Part shown: piece after piece, positions 27,333 to 35,438 of the stretch
Numbering within the stretch: the stretch's first letter is position 1
Layout: each line of letters starts with the position of its first letter
Source: JAGWBG01 sp034421095
GTDB lineage: Bacteria > Chloroflexota > Dehalococcoidia > Lucifugimonadales > JAGWBF01
Assembly (NCBI GenBank): GCA_034421095.1
Contig: DAOUKR010000018.1
Span: 1-64,000 of the forward strand
Direction: 5' to 3'
DNA length: 64,000 nt
The notes under the pieces: generated by a model
The model's input: only the letters and a program-made list of their open reading frames with translations
The model's database searches: none
Told to the model about the DNA's origin: nothing
Translations under genes and position numbers: made by a program

Positions 27333-27470
27333 ACGAAGCTTTTCGTGGTGATTACTTCGTCGTGATACCGAGCGTAGCGAGGGGTATAAAGCCCTCGCTA
27401 TTCGCGCCGTTCTATTGTCGGAGGACTTCAGATTCCTTGATGCGCTCGGAATGACAGGATGGGGCGTTCA
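27333..27470. repeat. Dispersed intergenic repeat-like sequence
   Basis: Contains an imperfect palindromic run around GTGATACCGAGCGTAGCGAG and the motif CAGATTCCTTGATGCGCTCG followed by GAATGACAGG. The ATTC...GGAATGAC arrangement recalls the intergenic palindromes at 45694, 47745 and 59249. Assigned by appearance only. Confidence 0.35.
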
Positions 27471-27514
27471 GGATGACAGTGGGCAAGCTTCTCTCGGAGT
27501 TGGCGGAGGTTGGA

Positions 27515-27937
27515 CTACTGAGAGGTGCCCACCCAGCCAGTCTGGGATATGTCTATGATAACGCCGTCGGGAGCGCCGTACTTGACCTCCACGTTGGCGT
27601 GACGGGGGTGGTCCATACCCACTCCCAAGGCCCTGTTAATCTCATCCCTGGGCACGGAACCGGCGGCCTGCAGCTTCTCGGCCACCTCTTTCAGGTCTTC
27701 CACCTGGAATCCGATGTGATGGATGCCGCTGTAACCCTGTCCATACTCGGGGCCGGCAACCTGGTCGTTCTTGAAATCAAGGATTGCCACGTTGATGTCC
27801 CCGTCGCTGAGGTAGTAGCCGGAGGCGTTGGGGCTGTCCAGCTTGGCAATCTCCGTGAGTCCAAACACCTCGGTGTAGAATTTGGCGGTCTTTTCGGCAT
27901 CCTGAGTCGCTATAGCTATATGCTTAATCTTTGCCAT
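27515..27937 (-). CDS. VOC-superfamily (glyoxalase/methylmalonyl-CoA epimerase-like) protein
   Basis: 140 residues from the ATG at 27937, which has AGGAGG just upstream; the longer frame has no support. The paired beta-alpha-beta-beta-beta units of the vicinal oxygen chelate fold are visible: KIKHIAIATQDAEKTAKFYT, GYYLSDGDINVAILDFKN, then a second unit GIHHIGFQVEDLKEVAEKLQ and VKYGAPDGVIIDISQ. The metal ligands His (KHIAIA), His (HHIGF) and a C-terminal Glu/Asp are in place. Substrate unknown; methylmalonyl-CoA epimerase-like and lactoylglutathione lyase-like roles are both possible. It ends a run of minus-strand metabolic genes. Confidence 0.8.
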   Translation of the reverse strand: MAKIKHIAIATQDAEKTAKFYTEVFGLTEIAKLDSPNASGYYLSDGDINVAILDFKNDQVAGPEYGQGYSGIHHIGFQVEDLKEVAEKLQAAGSVPRDEINRALGVGMDHPRHANVEVKYGAPDGVIIDISQTGWVGTSQ

Positions 27938-28072
27938 GTCGAGTCCTCCTGCTGGTCTGCTGTGATTAAGGATACTACTTCTCCAAGACACTTGCCACCC
28001 CAAGGCAGCCGATAGCACCGTTTCAAGGGGTGTCCGGATTGGCGGAGGATTGATAAAAGAGATGGTAGTCGT

Positions 28073-28202
28073 TTAGAGGGTGTCTGTAAAGCCCCTTCTC
28101 CTCCGCCGGAGGCGGACTGGGATGAGGGGTATCACCCTCACCTCAATCCTCTCCCGTCGAGGGAGAGGAGGCTTGGGAGGCCACTTTACAAATACCCTCT
28201 AA
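28073..28202. repeat. MITE-like element with 19-bp terminal inverted repeats
   Basis: TTAGAGGGTGTCTGTAAAG (28073-28091) and CTTTACAAATACCCTCTAA (28184-28202) are inverted repeats with two mismatches. Between them are internal palindromes such as CCTCTCCC-gtcga-GGGAGAGG. There is no reading frame inside. At 130 bp with matching ends it looks like a miniature non-autonomous transposable element inserted between the VOC and BKACE genes; it occupies most of the gap 27938-28244. Confidence 0.6.
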
Positions 28203-28244
28203 GAGATACCTGGTGCTCACTGCTGTTATGGAAACATCCTTCCA

Positions 28245-29132
28245 TCAGGTCCGGACTGGGGGCAGCAGTCCCAGCATCTCCCGCGCCTTGGCAGGGGTGG
28301 CGGGTTCTCTGCCGTGCAGCCGGGCAAGGGTCACCGCCCATTCCACATATTCGGCGTTGGAGCGGGGTTGGGGAACATTGGGCAGGCGTGGAGAATCCTC
28401 GAACCCTACTCTCAGGTGTGCTCCCGTAGCCATAGCCAGGGCCACTATGGTGAAGGTCTCAAGACCGCTGCCGTGGGCGAGCCAGGTGGCGTTGGGGTAG
28501 AATTCCCGTATCGTGTCCGTCAGGTAGAAGTAGCTGCGTGGCGTGGCGGGAAGGGACTGGCGGCCATTACCCCAACTGGAGCTAGGCTCAAGCAGAAAGT
28601 AGTGGGAGTGGCGTATGGTCCCCTCTCTCATAAGGGTGATGGCATTGTTCAGCATCCCCACGTCCTGCGCTGCCGGTTCCGGGAAGGTGCCCCGCGCGTA
28701 GCACGCGTCCAGCGTTGCCCGAATGTCCTCGTAGCTGTTGGGAGAGATGACGGTGCGGCGCTGCTCGGTGTCGCCGCCCTGGGGCCAGCTAACGTTATAG
28801 CCAAGATTGAGGGATACCATTTCCACCGGGTGAGGGGTCTCCAAGAGGTATCGCGTGACCGCATCTACGGTTGTGTCCGCTCGCCTGTTGGTGGTGTGAT
28901 TCAGTACGAGGTCGCACCGCTCACGAATCAGGGCATCCGCCTCCGTGTACCAAGCCGGGTCGTAGCTTATGTCTCCATCGGGGGTACGAGCGTGAATGTG
29001 GGCAATGGAAGCGCCGGCGTTGTAGCAGCGAACCGCCTCGTCGGCTACCTCCTGGGGAGTCCAGGGCACGTTGGGGTTGTACTCCCGGCCACGGCTACCG
29101 TTCAGGCAAGCCTTGATGATGACAGTATCCAT
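28245..29132 (-). CDS. BKACE-family (DUF849) beta-keto acid cleavage enzyme
   Basis: 295 residues from the ATG at 29132, which has GGAGGAGG upstream and gives the usual family start (DTVIIKACLNGSRGREYNPN). BKACE enzymes are TIM-barrel zinc proteins that condense a beta-keto acid with acetyl-CoA to give a CoA ester and acetoacetate, as Kce does in lysine fermentation. The motif AGASIAHIHARTPDGDIS carries the zinc-binding His-x-His, and the C-terminal GAHLRVGFEDSPRLPN is typical. The specificity residues cannot be assigned by eye. The gene begins 14 bp after FabF on the same strand. Confidence 0.88.
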   Translation of the reverse strand: MDTVIIKACLNGSRGREYNPNVPWTPQEVADEAVRCYNAGASIAHIHARTPDGDISYDPAWYTEADALIRERCDLVLNHTTNRRADTTVDAVTRYLLETPHPVEMVSLNLGYNVSWPQGGDTEQRRTVISPNSYEDIRATLDACYARGTFPEPAAQDVGMLNNAITLMREGTIRHSHYFLLEPSSSWGNGRQSLPATPRSYFYLTDTIREFYPNATWLAHGSGLETFTIVALAMATGAHLRVGFEDSPRLPNVPQPRSNAEYVEWAVTLARLHGREPATPAKAREMLGLLPPVRT

Positions 29133-29146
29133 GAGCCTCCTCCGAT

Positions 29147-30391
29147 TTACTCTTCGTACTTCTTGAACACCAGGCAAGCGTTCTGCCCGCCGAAGCCAAA
29201 GGCGTTGGACAAGACCACCCTGACATCTTTTTCCCGGGCCTGATTTGGGACGTAGTCCAGGTCGCACTCCGGGTCGGGGAACTCGTAGTTGATGGTCGGG
29301 TGTATGACACCGTCGGTTATGGCCCTGATACAAGGCGCAGCCTCCAAAGCGCCGGCCGCACCCAGTGAGTGGCCTATCATGGACTTGGTGGAACTTATGG
29401 GGATTTGGTACGCATGGTCCCCGAACAGGCGCTTCAGAGCCAGGCTTTCCACCAGGTCGTTAAGGGGGGTGGACGTGCCGTGAGCGTTGACATAGTCCAC
29501 TTCTTCCAGACCCACACCAGCGTCCTCAAGGGCAGAGCGCATCGCCACGATGGCGCTTTCGCCTTCCTGCTCGGGCTGCACGGGATGGTAGGCATCGCTG
29601 GAGCTACCGAATCCGGCCACCTCGCACATGATGTTTGCTCCCCGATTCAGGGCGTGTTCCAGGCTCTCCATGACGAGTATAACCGCACCCTCCGCTGGGA
29701 CAAAGCCGTCTCGCCTAGCATCGAAGGGCCTGCTCGCCTTCTCCGGCTCTTCGTTCCTGGTGCTGAGGGCCTTCATAACGCTGAACCCGCCCAGGCCAAG
29801 CTGACTTATGCCCGCCTCGGTGCCCCCCGTGAACATCACGTCCGCGGCACCCCGGCGTATCACCTCAAGCGCTTCACCGATACCCTGGTTCGATGCGGCG
29901 CAGGCGGTAATCACGGTGGAGTTATATCCCTTTGCGCCCACAACCCTGCTGACATTGGCCGCGGCCATATTGGGAAGGACCATCGGGAAGAAGAAGGGCG
30001 ACATCCTCATTCCGCCTTTTTCCACCAGGACACGGCACCCTTCCTCGGTGGTGGGAAAGCCGCCGTTGCCGTTTCCCAGAAGAACCCCCACACGGTGAGG
30101 GTCCTGGGCCGTCATGTCCAGGTCCGAGTCCTCCAGGGCCATCAGGGTCGCTGCGACGCCAAGCTGGGAGAAGCGCGCCATGCGCCGGGCCTCCTTGCCG
30201 CTGACGAACTGAACAGGGTCGAAACCCTTCACCTCTCCGGCAATACGGCAAGGGAAATCCGTGGGGTCACACAGAGTCATAGGCCCTATACCCGACTTCC
30301 CGGCTATCAGATTATTCCAGAACTCATTGGCCGTAAGTCCCAGGGGGGTGACTGCTCCTATGCCCGTAACAACTGCTCTATGCCTGTACAT
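29147..30391 (-). CDS. fabF: 3-oxoacyl-[acyl-carrier-protein] synthase II
   Basis: 414 residues, normal length. This condensing enzyme extends acyl-ACP with malonyl-ACP in fatty acid synthesis. The catalytic triad is present: Cys in STVITACAASNQGIGEAL, His in NAHGTSTPLND, and His in KSMIGHSLGAAGALE. The N-terminus VVTGIGAVTPLG and the C-terminal LSNAFGFGGQNACLVF are diagnostic. It begins 49 bp after the end of folC and is followed by the BKACE gene, so these probably form part of one minus-strand transcript with acs, the epimerase and folC. Confidence 0.95.
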   Translation of the reverse strand: MYRHRAVVTGIGAVTPLGLTANEFWNNLIAGKSGIGPMTLCDPTDFPCRIAGEVKGFDPVQFVSGKEARRMARFSQLGVAATLMALEDSDLDMTAQDPHRVGVLLGNGNGGFPTTEEGCRVLVEKGGMRMSPFFFPMVLPNMAAANVSRVVGAKGYNSTVITACAASNQGIGEALEVIRRGAADVMFTGGTEAGISQLGLGGFSVMKALSTRNEEPEKASRPFDARRDGFVPAEGAVILVMESLEHALNRGANIMCEVAGFGSSSDAYHPVQPEQEGESAIVAMRSALEDAGVGLEEVDYVNAHGTSTPLNDLVESLALKRLFGDHAYQIPISSTKSMIGHSLGAAGALEAAPCIRAITDGVIHPTINYEFPDPECDLDYVPNQAREKDVRVVLSNAFGFGGQNACLVFKKYEE

Positions 30392-30439
30392 GCCCCACCA
30401 TTATACGGTCGAAGTTACGCTTCGCCGGTTATAAATATA

Positions 30440-31816
30440 CTATCGTGGCGAAGGGGAACGATCTTGCCCCAGCTCGGGATACAACTCCGGCTCTATGCCC
30501 TTGACAACCTCTCGTGCTTCCGCCGCCACAAAAAGGGAACCTGTAGCCAGTATCAAGTCACTCTCCCCCGCTTCATCAAGGGCTAGAGCAACGGCGTTAT
30601 CCACGCCTTCGACCTGGGCAACCGTTGTCCCATGTGAGAGGAAAGCCTCGGCCACTGCCCCGGTCGGGGCTGCCCTGGGATGCCTCGAGCGGGTAACGAT
30701 AACGTGGGAACTCAACGGGGCAAGCTCGCCAACGATACCCTCCAGGTTCTTGTCCCGGGACACGCCGGCTATGAGTATCACTCGCTGGTAGCTGAAATAG
30801 GACGGTATGGTGTCCCTGAGCACCGATGCCGAATAGGGATTGTGGGCGCCGTCGCACACCACCAAGGGTGAGCGCCTGAGCACTTCCATCCGGCAGGGCC
30901 AGGACACCTCTCTTAACCCTTCCTCCAAGGCAGAATCGGATACATCAAAACCCTGCCCCTTCAGCACCTCGAGGATACCCACTACGGTGGCAACGTTGAC
31001 AAGCTGGAAATCACCGAGGAGGGGTATCCACAGCCCGTATTCCCCCAGCCTTCCCCGCACGTCGAGACTCTGTCCCTCCAGAGAACTGCAACCCTTGCTC
31101 CAGGTGACGTGTTCTCCCACCCTAATCAGGTCTGCCCCCTTATCTTCACATGCGGACTCTATTACCGCCATAGCCTCCGTTACCTGGGGAGAAGTGACCA
31201 CCGGCACCAGGGGCTTGATTATGCCTGCTTTCTCTGCGGCGATACTTTCTATTGTGTCGCCAAGCACCGACGTATGGTCAAGGCTCAGGGAGGTAATCCC
31301 ACAGACCTTCAGTGACGGCGGCAGTACCAGGTTAGTCGTATCCAGCCTGCCGCCCAAGCCCACCTCCATTACCTGGAAGTCCGCACTCTCCTTGAAATGG
31401 GAAAAGGCCATTGCGGTCAGGGCCTCAAACATCGTCACTTCGCCGTAGCCCTCGTTCTCGCTGACCCATTCCAGGTCCGGCCATATCTTTTCCACCAGGC
31501 TGGCAAATTCGTCCTCGCTCACCGGTGCGCCATCGAGAGAGATTCTCTCCCGGAAGGTGTGCATGTGGGGCGAACTGAAGAGGCCGGTTCGATATCCCTG
31601 CCTGGACAGGACGCTGGCGCACATGGCGGCGGTGCTTCCCTTGCCCTTCGTTCCCGCTATATGGACGGTGGGAGTCGCAAGATGGGGATCTCCCAATCTG
31701 CGAAGCAGCGCTTCCATTCGGCGCAGGTCGTACCGGACGCGCTTCCTGCCGGTGGACACCGTTCGTTCATGGTCTATCAGACCCAACAGGCAATTCAAGG
31801 CGCTCCTGTATTCCAT
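30440..31816 (-). CDS. folC: Folylpolyglutamate synthase/dihydrofolate synthase
   Basis: 458 residues of the Mur ligase superfamily. It adds glutamate to dihydropteroate and/or to folates using ATP. The P-loop is VHIAGTKGKGSTAAMCAS; the next segment GLFSSPHMHTFRERI (S-P-H) and later QVMEVGLGGRLDTTN and VVCDGAHNPYSA are the family markers. The start at 31816 gives the usual N-terminus (YRSALNCLLGLIDHERTVST). It lies 24 bp after the NAD-dependent epimerase gene on the same strand. Confidence 0.93.
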   Translation of the reverse strand: MEYRSALNCLLGLIDHERTVSTGRKRVRYDLRRMEALLRRLGDPHLATPTVHIAGTKGKGSTAAMCASVLSRQGYRTGLFSSPHMHTFRERISLDGAPVSEDEFASLVEKIWPDLEWVSENEGYGEVTMFEALTAMAFSHFKESADFQVMEVGLGGRLDTTNLVLPPSLKVCGITSLSLDHTSVLGDTIESIAAEKAGIIKPLVPVVTSPQVTEAMAVIESACEDKGADLIRVGEHVTWSKGCSSLEGQSLDVRGRLGEYGLWIPLLGDFQLVNVATVVGILEVLKGQGFDVSDSALEEGLREVSWPCRMEVLRRSPLVVCDGAHNPYSASVLRDTIPSYFSYQRVILIAGVSRDKNLEGIVGELAPLSSHVIVTRSRHPRAAPTGAVAEAFLSHGTTVAQVEGVDNAVALALDEAGESDLILATGSLFVAAEAREVVKGIEPELYPELGQDRSPSPR

Positions 31817-31840
31817 CAGGTCTCCATCACCAAGTCTTGC

Positions 31841-32791
31841 CTAATGGTCCCTTATACGACGGGGCATAGCCCCCAGGGATATTTTTAGACCATCGGAAAA
31901 ACTTATGCTCTTGATATAGTCCAGGCTGCCTTCAAGGGGCCTTGGCTTGAATCCGAAGACCTCCTCAACCGTGTCGAGACTGCCTACATTGGGTATAGCA
32001 GCCATACGGAGTTGCTGCGTGGTGACGGGAGGCCTGGACAGGACAGCCTCCATGAGCCTTACCATGACCCCCATTATCGGGACCGGTATGTGCAGCTTCA
32101 GCCTCCTGACCCCAAAGGTGCCGGATATGATGTCTATAATTTCGTTATATGTAAGGTGTTCGGGGCCTCCGACTTCAATGGTCTTGCCCATCAACTCATC
32201 CCTGCCCGCTGCCCCGACCACACACTGGGCCAGCTCGTCCACTGCTATGGGTTGGAACCTGTTATTGCCTGACCCTGCAATGGGGACTGCCGGGAAGGCT
32301 CGCACCAGGCCGCCCAGAATGTTGAAGAACTCGTCACCCTCGCCGAAAAGCAGAGAGGGCCGGAGAATCGTATACGGTATGCCGCTCTTTATAACTGCCT
32401 GCTCTCCCTGCCACTTGCTGTACAAATATGGGTAGGCAGGGTCGTCGGCGACTCCTATGGCACTCACGTGGACAAAATGCTTGACCCCTGCACCCCTGGC
32501 CGCCTCCACCACATTCTCCGTCCCCTTTCGGTTCACTCCCTGGAAGGTGACGGATTTTGACTCCCTGATCACGGCGACAAGGTGGACCACCACGTCCACG
32601 TCATGGGCAGCACTTTCCAGGGAAGCCGGGTCCTCAACGCTGCCGTAGTGTAAGTCTACTTCGTACCCCGAGAGCACCCTTGCACTGGTTGGGCTACGTA
32701 CGAGACACCGCACTTCCATATCCCGGGAGCACAAGGCTCTGACCACTTCCCTTCCCACAAAGCCGGTGGCACCAGTTACGAGGGCAATCAT
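31841..32791 (-). CDS. NAD(P)-binding atypical SDR, complex I 39-kDa-subunit-like
   Basis: 316 residues. The Rossmann motif is LVTGATGFVGREVVRALCSR. The active-site-like Tyr-x3-Lys is present in YPYLYSKWQGEQAV, followed by ILRPSLLFGEGDEF. These are close to the NDUFA9-like group of SDRs. Related bacterial enzymes act on quinone or carotenoid precursors or nucleotide sugars; the substrate here is not readable. Placed between acs and folC on the minus strand with short gaps, so it is probably co-transcribed. Confidence 0.85.
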   Translation of the reverse strand: MIALVTGATGFVGREVVRALCSRDMEVRCLVRSPTSARVLSGYEVDLHYGSVEDPASLESAAHDVDVVVHLVAVIRESKSVTFQGVNRKGTENVVEAARGAGVKHFVHVSAIGVADDPAYPYLYSKWQGEQAVIKSGIPYTILRPSLLFGEGDEFFNILGGLVRAFPAVPIAGSGNNRFQPIAVDELAQCVVGAAGRDELMGKTIEVGGPEHLTYNEIIDIISGTFGVRRLKLHIPVPIMGVMVRLMEAVLSRPPVTTQQLRMAAIPNVGSLDTVEEVFGFKPRPLEGSLDYIKSISFSDGLKISLGAMPRRIRDH

Positions 32792-32878
32792 GGCACGGCA
32801 CCCAACCTTTCGTCAGCGTTCGGGACAGACCCGCCTCGCCCCCCTGATTTCGCCCTAAATTCGTTGGTGCTATCCGGG

Positions 32879-34837
32879 TTAGCCGCCCTCGTCTTCTTCG
32901 TACTGGCCCTTCAGGGCTTCGACCACGGCAGGGTCGGCCAGGGTGGTCGTATCCCCCAGTGCCCGCCCCTCAGCCACGTCCCTCAATAGCCGTCGCATTA
33001 TCTTGCCGCTGCGGGTCTTGGGTAGCTCGGCGGTGAAGAAGATGTCATCGGGACGGGCAATAGCGCCTATCTTGGTCGCCACGTGCTGTTTAAGCTCTGC
33101 CATGAGAGCATCCGACGGCTCCACCTGCTCTTTCAGCGTAACAAAGGCGACCACAGCCTGGCCCTTCACCTCGTGCTCCTTGCCTATGGAGGCAGCCTCG
33201 GCCACCGAAGCATGGTCCACAAGGGCGCTCTCCACCTCCATGGTGGAGATGCGATGTGCCGATACGTTGATTACGTCGTCCACACGCCCCAGAAGCCAGA
33301 AATAGCCGTCCTCGTCCCGCTTGGAGCCGTCGGCGGTGAAGTAGATACCAGGGTATCGGGACCAGTATTGTTGTACGAACCTTTCGGGGTCGCCATAGAT
33401 GGTGCGAAGCATGGCGGGCCAGGGTTTCTTCAGCACCAGGTAACCCCCCTGTCCCGGGCCTACGCCCTCCCCCTTCTCGTCTACGACCTCGGCATCCACA
33501 CCAGGGAAGGGTCTCGTGGCAGAGCCGGGCTTCAGAGTAGTAATACCAGGCAGTGGGGTTATCAAAATCATCCCGGTTTCCGTCTGCCACCAGGTATCCA
33601 CCACCGGGCATCTGCCGCCCCCGATGTTCTGCCAGTACCACATCCACGCCTCGGGGTTGATGGGCTCTCCCACCGTGCCCAGCAGGCGCAGGGAGGAGAG
33701 GTCGTGCATCTTGGGGTACTCCTCACCCCACCTCATGCAACTGCGGATGGCAGTGGGTGCGGTGTAAAGTATGGTTGCGCCGTACTTCTCCACTATTGCC
33801 CAGAATCGGTCCCTGTCGGGGTAGTCGGGAGACCCCTCGTACATCACCGAGGTGGCTCCATTCGCCAGAGGGCCGTAGACGATGTAGCTATGTCCGGTGA
33901 CCCAGCCTATATCTGCGGTGCACCAGTAAACGTCGTCCTCTTTGAGGTCGAATACCCACTTGGTGGTGGCGTAGGTGCCCAGAAGGTAACCGGCGGTTGT
34001 ATGAACTATGCCCTTGGGCTTGCCGGTGGTGCCGCTGGTATAGAGGATATACAGAAGGTCCTCGCTGTCCATCGGCTCGGCCTCGCACTTCTGAGACTGT
34101 CCTTCAACCAAGTCGTGCCACCAAACATCCCGGTCCGGCTTCATCTGGTCGTCGGCTGTACCGGTACGGCGTACCACAATCATCTTCTCCACGCTTGGCG
34201 CTCCATCCAGGGATGCGTCGGCATTTCTCTTCAGGGGTATGACGTTACCCCTGCGATAGCCCCCGTCGGAGGTTATGAGCACCTTGGCTTCCGAGTCGTT
34301 GATGCGGTCCCTCAAGGACTCGGAACTGAACCCGCCGAACACCACGCTATGGGGAGCGCCGATGCGGGCACAGGCCAGCATGGCGATGGGAAGCTCCGGC
34401 ACCATCGGCAGGTAGATGGTGACCCTGTCGCCCTTCTTGACACCCAGGCTCTTGAGGCCGTTGGCGAACCTGCACACTTCCCTGTGAAGGTCCCAGTAAG
34501 TGTAGACCTTCCAATCGCCCGGCTCGCCCTCCCACACGATGGCCGCCTTGTTGCGGCGCGGGGAGTTCACGTGACGGTCCAGGCAGTTGTAGGACACGTT
34601 TATCTTTCCACCTTCGAACCACCTGGCAAAGGGCGGGTCCCAGTCCAGCACCTTGTCCCATTTCTTGAACCAGTGAAGCTCCTCTGCGTACCTGGCCCAG
34701 AAACCCTCGAAGTCCTTACCGGCCTCCTCGTATACGCCCGGGTCCCTGACGTTGGCCTGCTCAGCAAATCCCTCAGGAGGGGGAAACCTTCGCTCCTCCT
34801 GCAATAACGCTTCGATGTTTCCGGCGTTCTCGACCAT
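32879..34837 (-). CDS. acs: Acetyl-coenzyme A synthetase
   Basis: 652 residues from the ATG at 34837, preceded by AAGGAAGG; this is the usual Acs length. It makes acetyl-CoA from acetate, ATP and CoA through an acetyl-adenylate. Features: N-terminal WFEGGKINVSYNCLDRHV, phosphate-binding loop ILYTSGTTGKPKGIVHT, WWQTETGMILITPLPG, and the C-terminal PKTRSGKIMRRLLR with the lysine that PAT-type acetylases modify. An AcuC-like deacetylase at 52200 could reverse that modification. First gene of a minus-strand metabolic group. Confidence 0.96.
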   Translation of the reverse strand: MVENAGNIEALLQEERRFPPPEGFAEQANVRDPGVYEEAGKDFEGFWARYAEELHWFKKWDKVLDWDPPFARWFEGGKINVSYNCLDRHVNSPRRNKAAIVWEGEPGDWKVYTYWDLHREVCRFANGLKSLGVKKGDRVTIYLPMVPELPIAMLACARIGAPHSVVFGGFSSESLRDRINDSEAKVLITSDGGYRRGNVIPLKRNADASLDGAPSVEKMIVVRRTGTADDQMKPDRDVWWHDLVEGQSQKCEAEPMDSEDLLYILYTSGTTGKPKGIVHTTAGYLLGTYATTKWVFDLKEDDVYWCTADIGWVTGHSYIVYGPLANGATSVMYEGSPDYPDRDRFWAIVEKYGATILYTAPTAIRSCMRWGEEYPKMHDLSSLRLLGTVGEPINPEAWMWYWQNIGGGRCPVVDTWWQTETGMILITPLPGITTLKPGSATRPFPGVDAEVVDEKGEGVGPGQGGYLVLKKPWPAMLRTIYGDPERFVQQYWSRYPGIYFTADGSKRDEDGYFWLLGRVDDVINVSAHRISTMEVESALVDHASVAEAASIGKEHEVKGQAVVAFVTLKEQVEPSDALMAELKQHVATKIGAIARPDDIFFTAELPKTRSGKIMRRLLRDVAEGRALGDTTTLADPAVVEALKGQYEEDEGG

Positions 34838-34967
34838 AGACGTACCTACCTTCCTTTTGACCCTCACTTCACACCACAACGGGGAGGAGGGATAAGGGGT
34901 TACTCACGATTTTTTACCATAAGCGGGGGCATTTTGTAAATGCCTCCTCAGATGGGGAAAGGAGTGC

Positions 34968-35429
34968 CTATAACAGGCCATCGCCTGAGCGCTTAAAGAA
35001 TATCTCGAAGCGCCTGCCAAAGAAGTTGATCCTCTTCCGAGAGAAATCCGAATCCCGCACACTTCTACCATGAACAACAATGGGAACCAATATGCGGGAT
35101 TGCCCCGTTACCCTGAAGCATGGACTCGTCTGCACCACGACAGCCCCGGCCTGTATCTGGCTGACAACTCGACCTGCATCAGAAACCCTCCCCTTCATCT
35201 CGATGATGAACCAGAGTGAGCTTGGTGCCTCACTAGGGCAATAGAGCACAATGAAATCCGGCTTTCTTTCCCCTTCTCCTTTGAGGAAGCATGTGCAATC
35301 GTCACAACTGATACACAAGGCCCCCTGCTCAGGCAGCCTCAACGCGATGCCTTCCGCCCTACACCTGCTCGTGATGCAAGAAGGGCTACAAGAACCGTGC
35401 AAGGCCCGTAACTCCACGAGAGGTTGCAT
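34968..35429 (-). CDS. Cys-rich PD-(D/E)xK-like protein paired with AAA ATPase
   Basis: 153 residues. The N-terminus is cysteine-rich (CSPSC, then ALCISCDDCTC), suggesting a metal cluster or zinc site. The centre reads KPDFIVLYCPSEAPSSLWFI followed by IEMKGRV and VVSQIQAGA: an Asp at the end of one strand, Glu-x-Lys on the next and a Gln-containing helix, the arrangement of the PD-(D/E)xK nuclease fold. The ATG at 35429 lies 9 bp beyond the stop of the AAA ATPase gene, with AGGAG overlapping that stop, so the pair is translationally coupled. A nuclease effector role is inference; I do not recognise a named family. Confidence 0.6.
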   Translation of the reverse strand: MQPLVELRALHGSCSPSCITSRCRAEGIALRLPEQGALCISCDDCTCFLKGEGERKPDFIVLYCPSEAPSSLWFIIEMKGRVSDAGRVVSQIQAGAVVVQTSPCFRVTGQSRILVPIVVHGRSVRDSDFSRKRINFFGRRFEIFFKRSGDGLL

Positions 35430-35438
35430 AGGAGGCTC

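Noticed and set aside
27230..27454. 74-codon plus-strand frame after the ATP-grasp operon
   Set aside because: It sits in repeat-like sequence and has no family pattern or ribosome site.
33083..34807. Long plus-strand frame opposite acs
   Set aside because: Antisense shadow of a GC-rich gene with strong family motifs; composition is His/Val/Gly-rich and without motifs.
34928..34944. GGCATTT-tgt-AAATGCC hairpin as terminator after the Cys-rich gene
   Set aside because: The stem is only 7 bp and no T-run follows in the minus direction, so it is not listed as a terminator.
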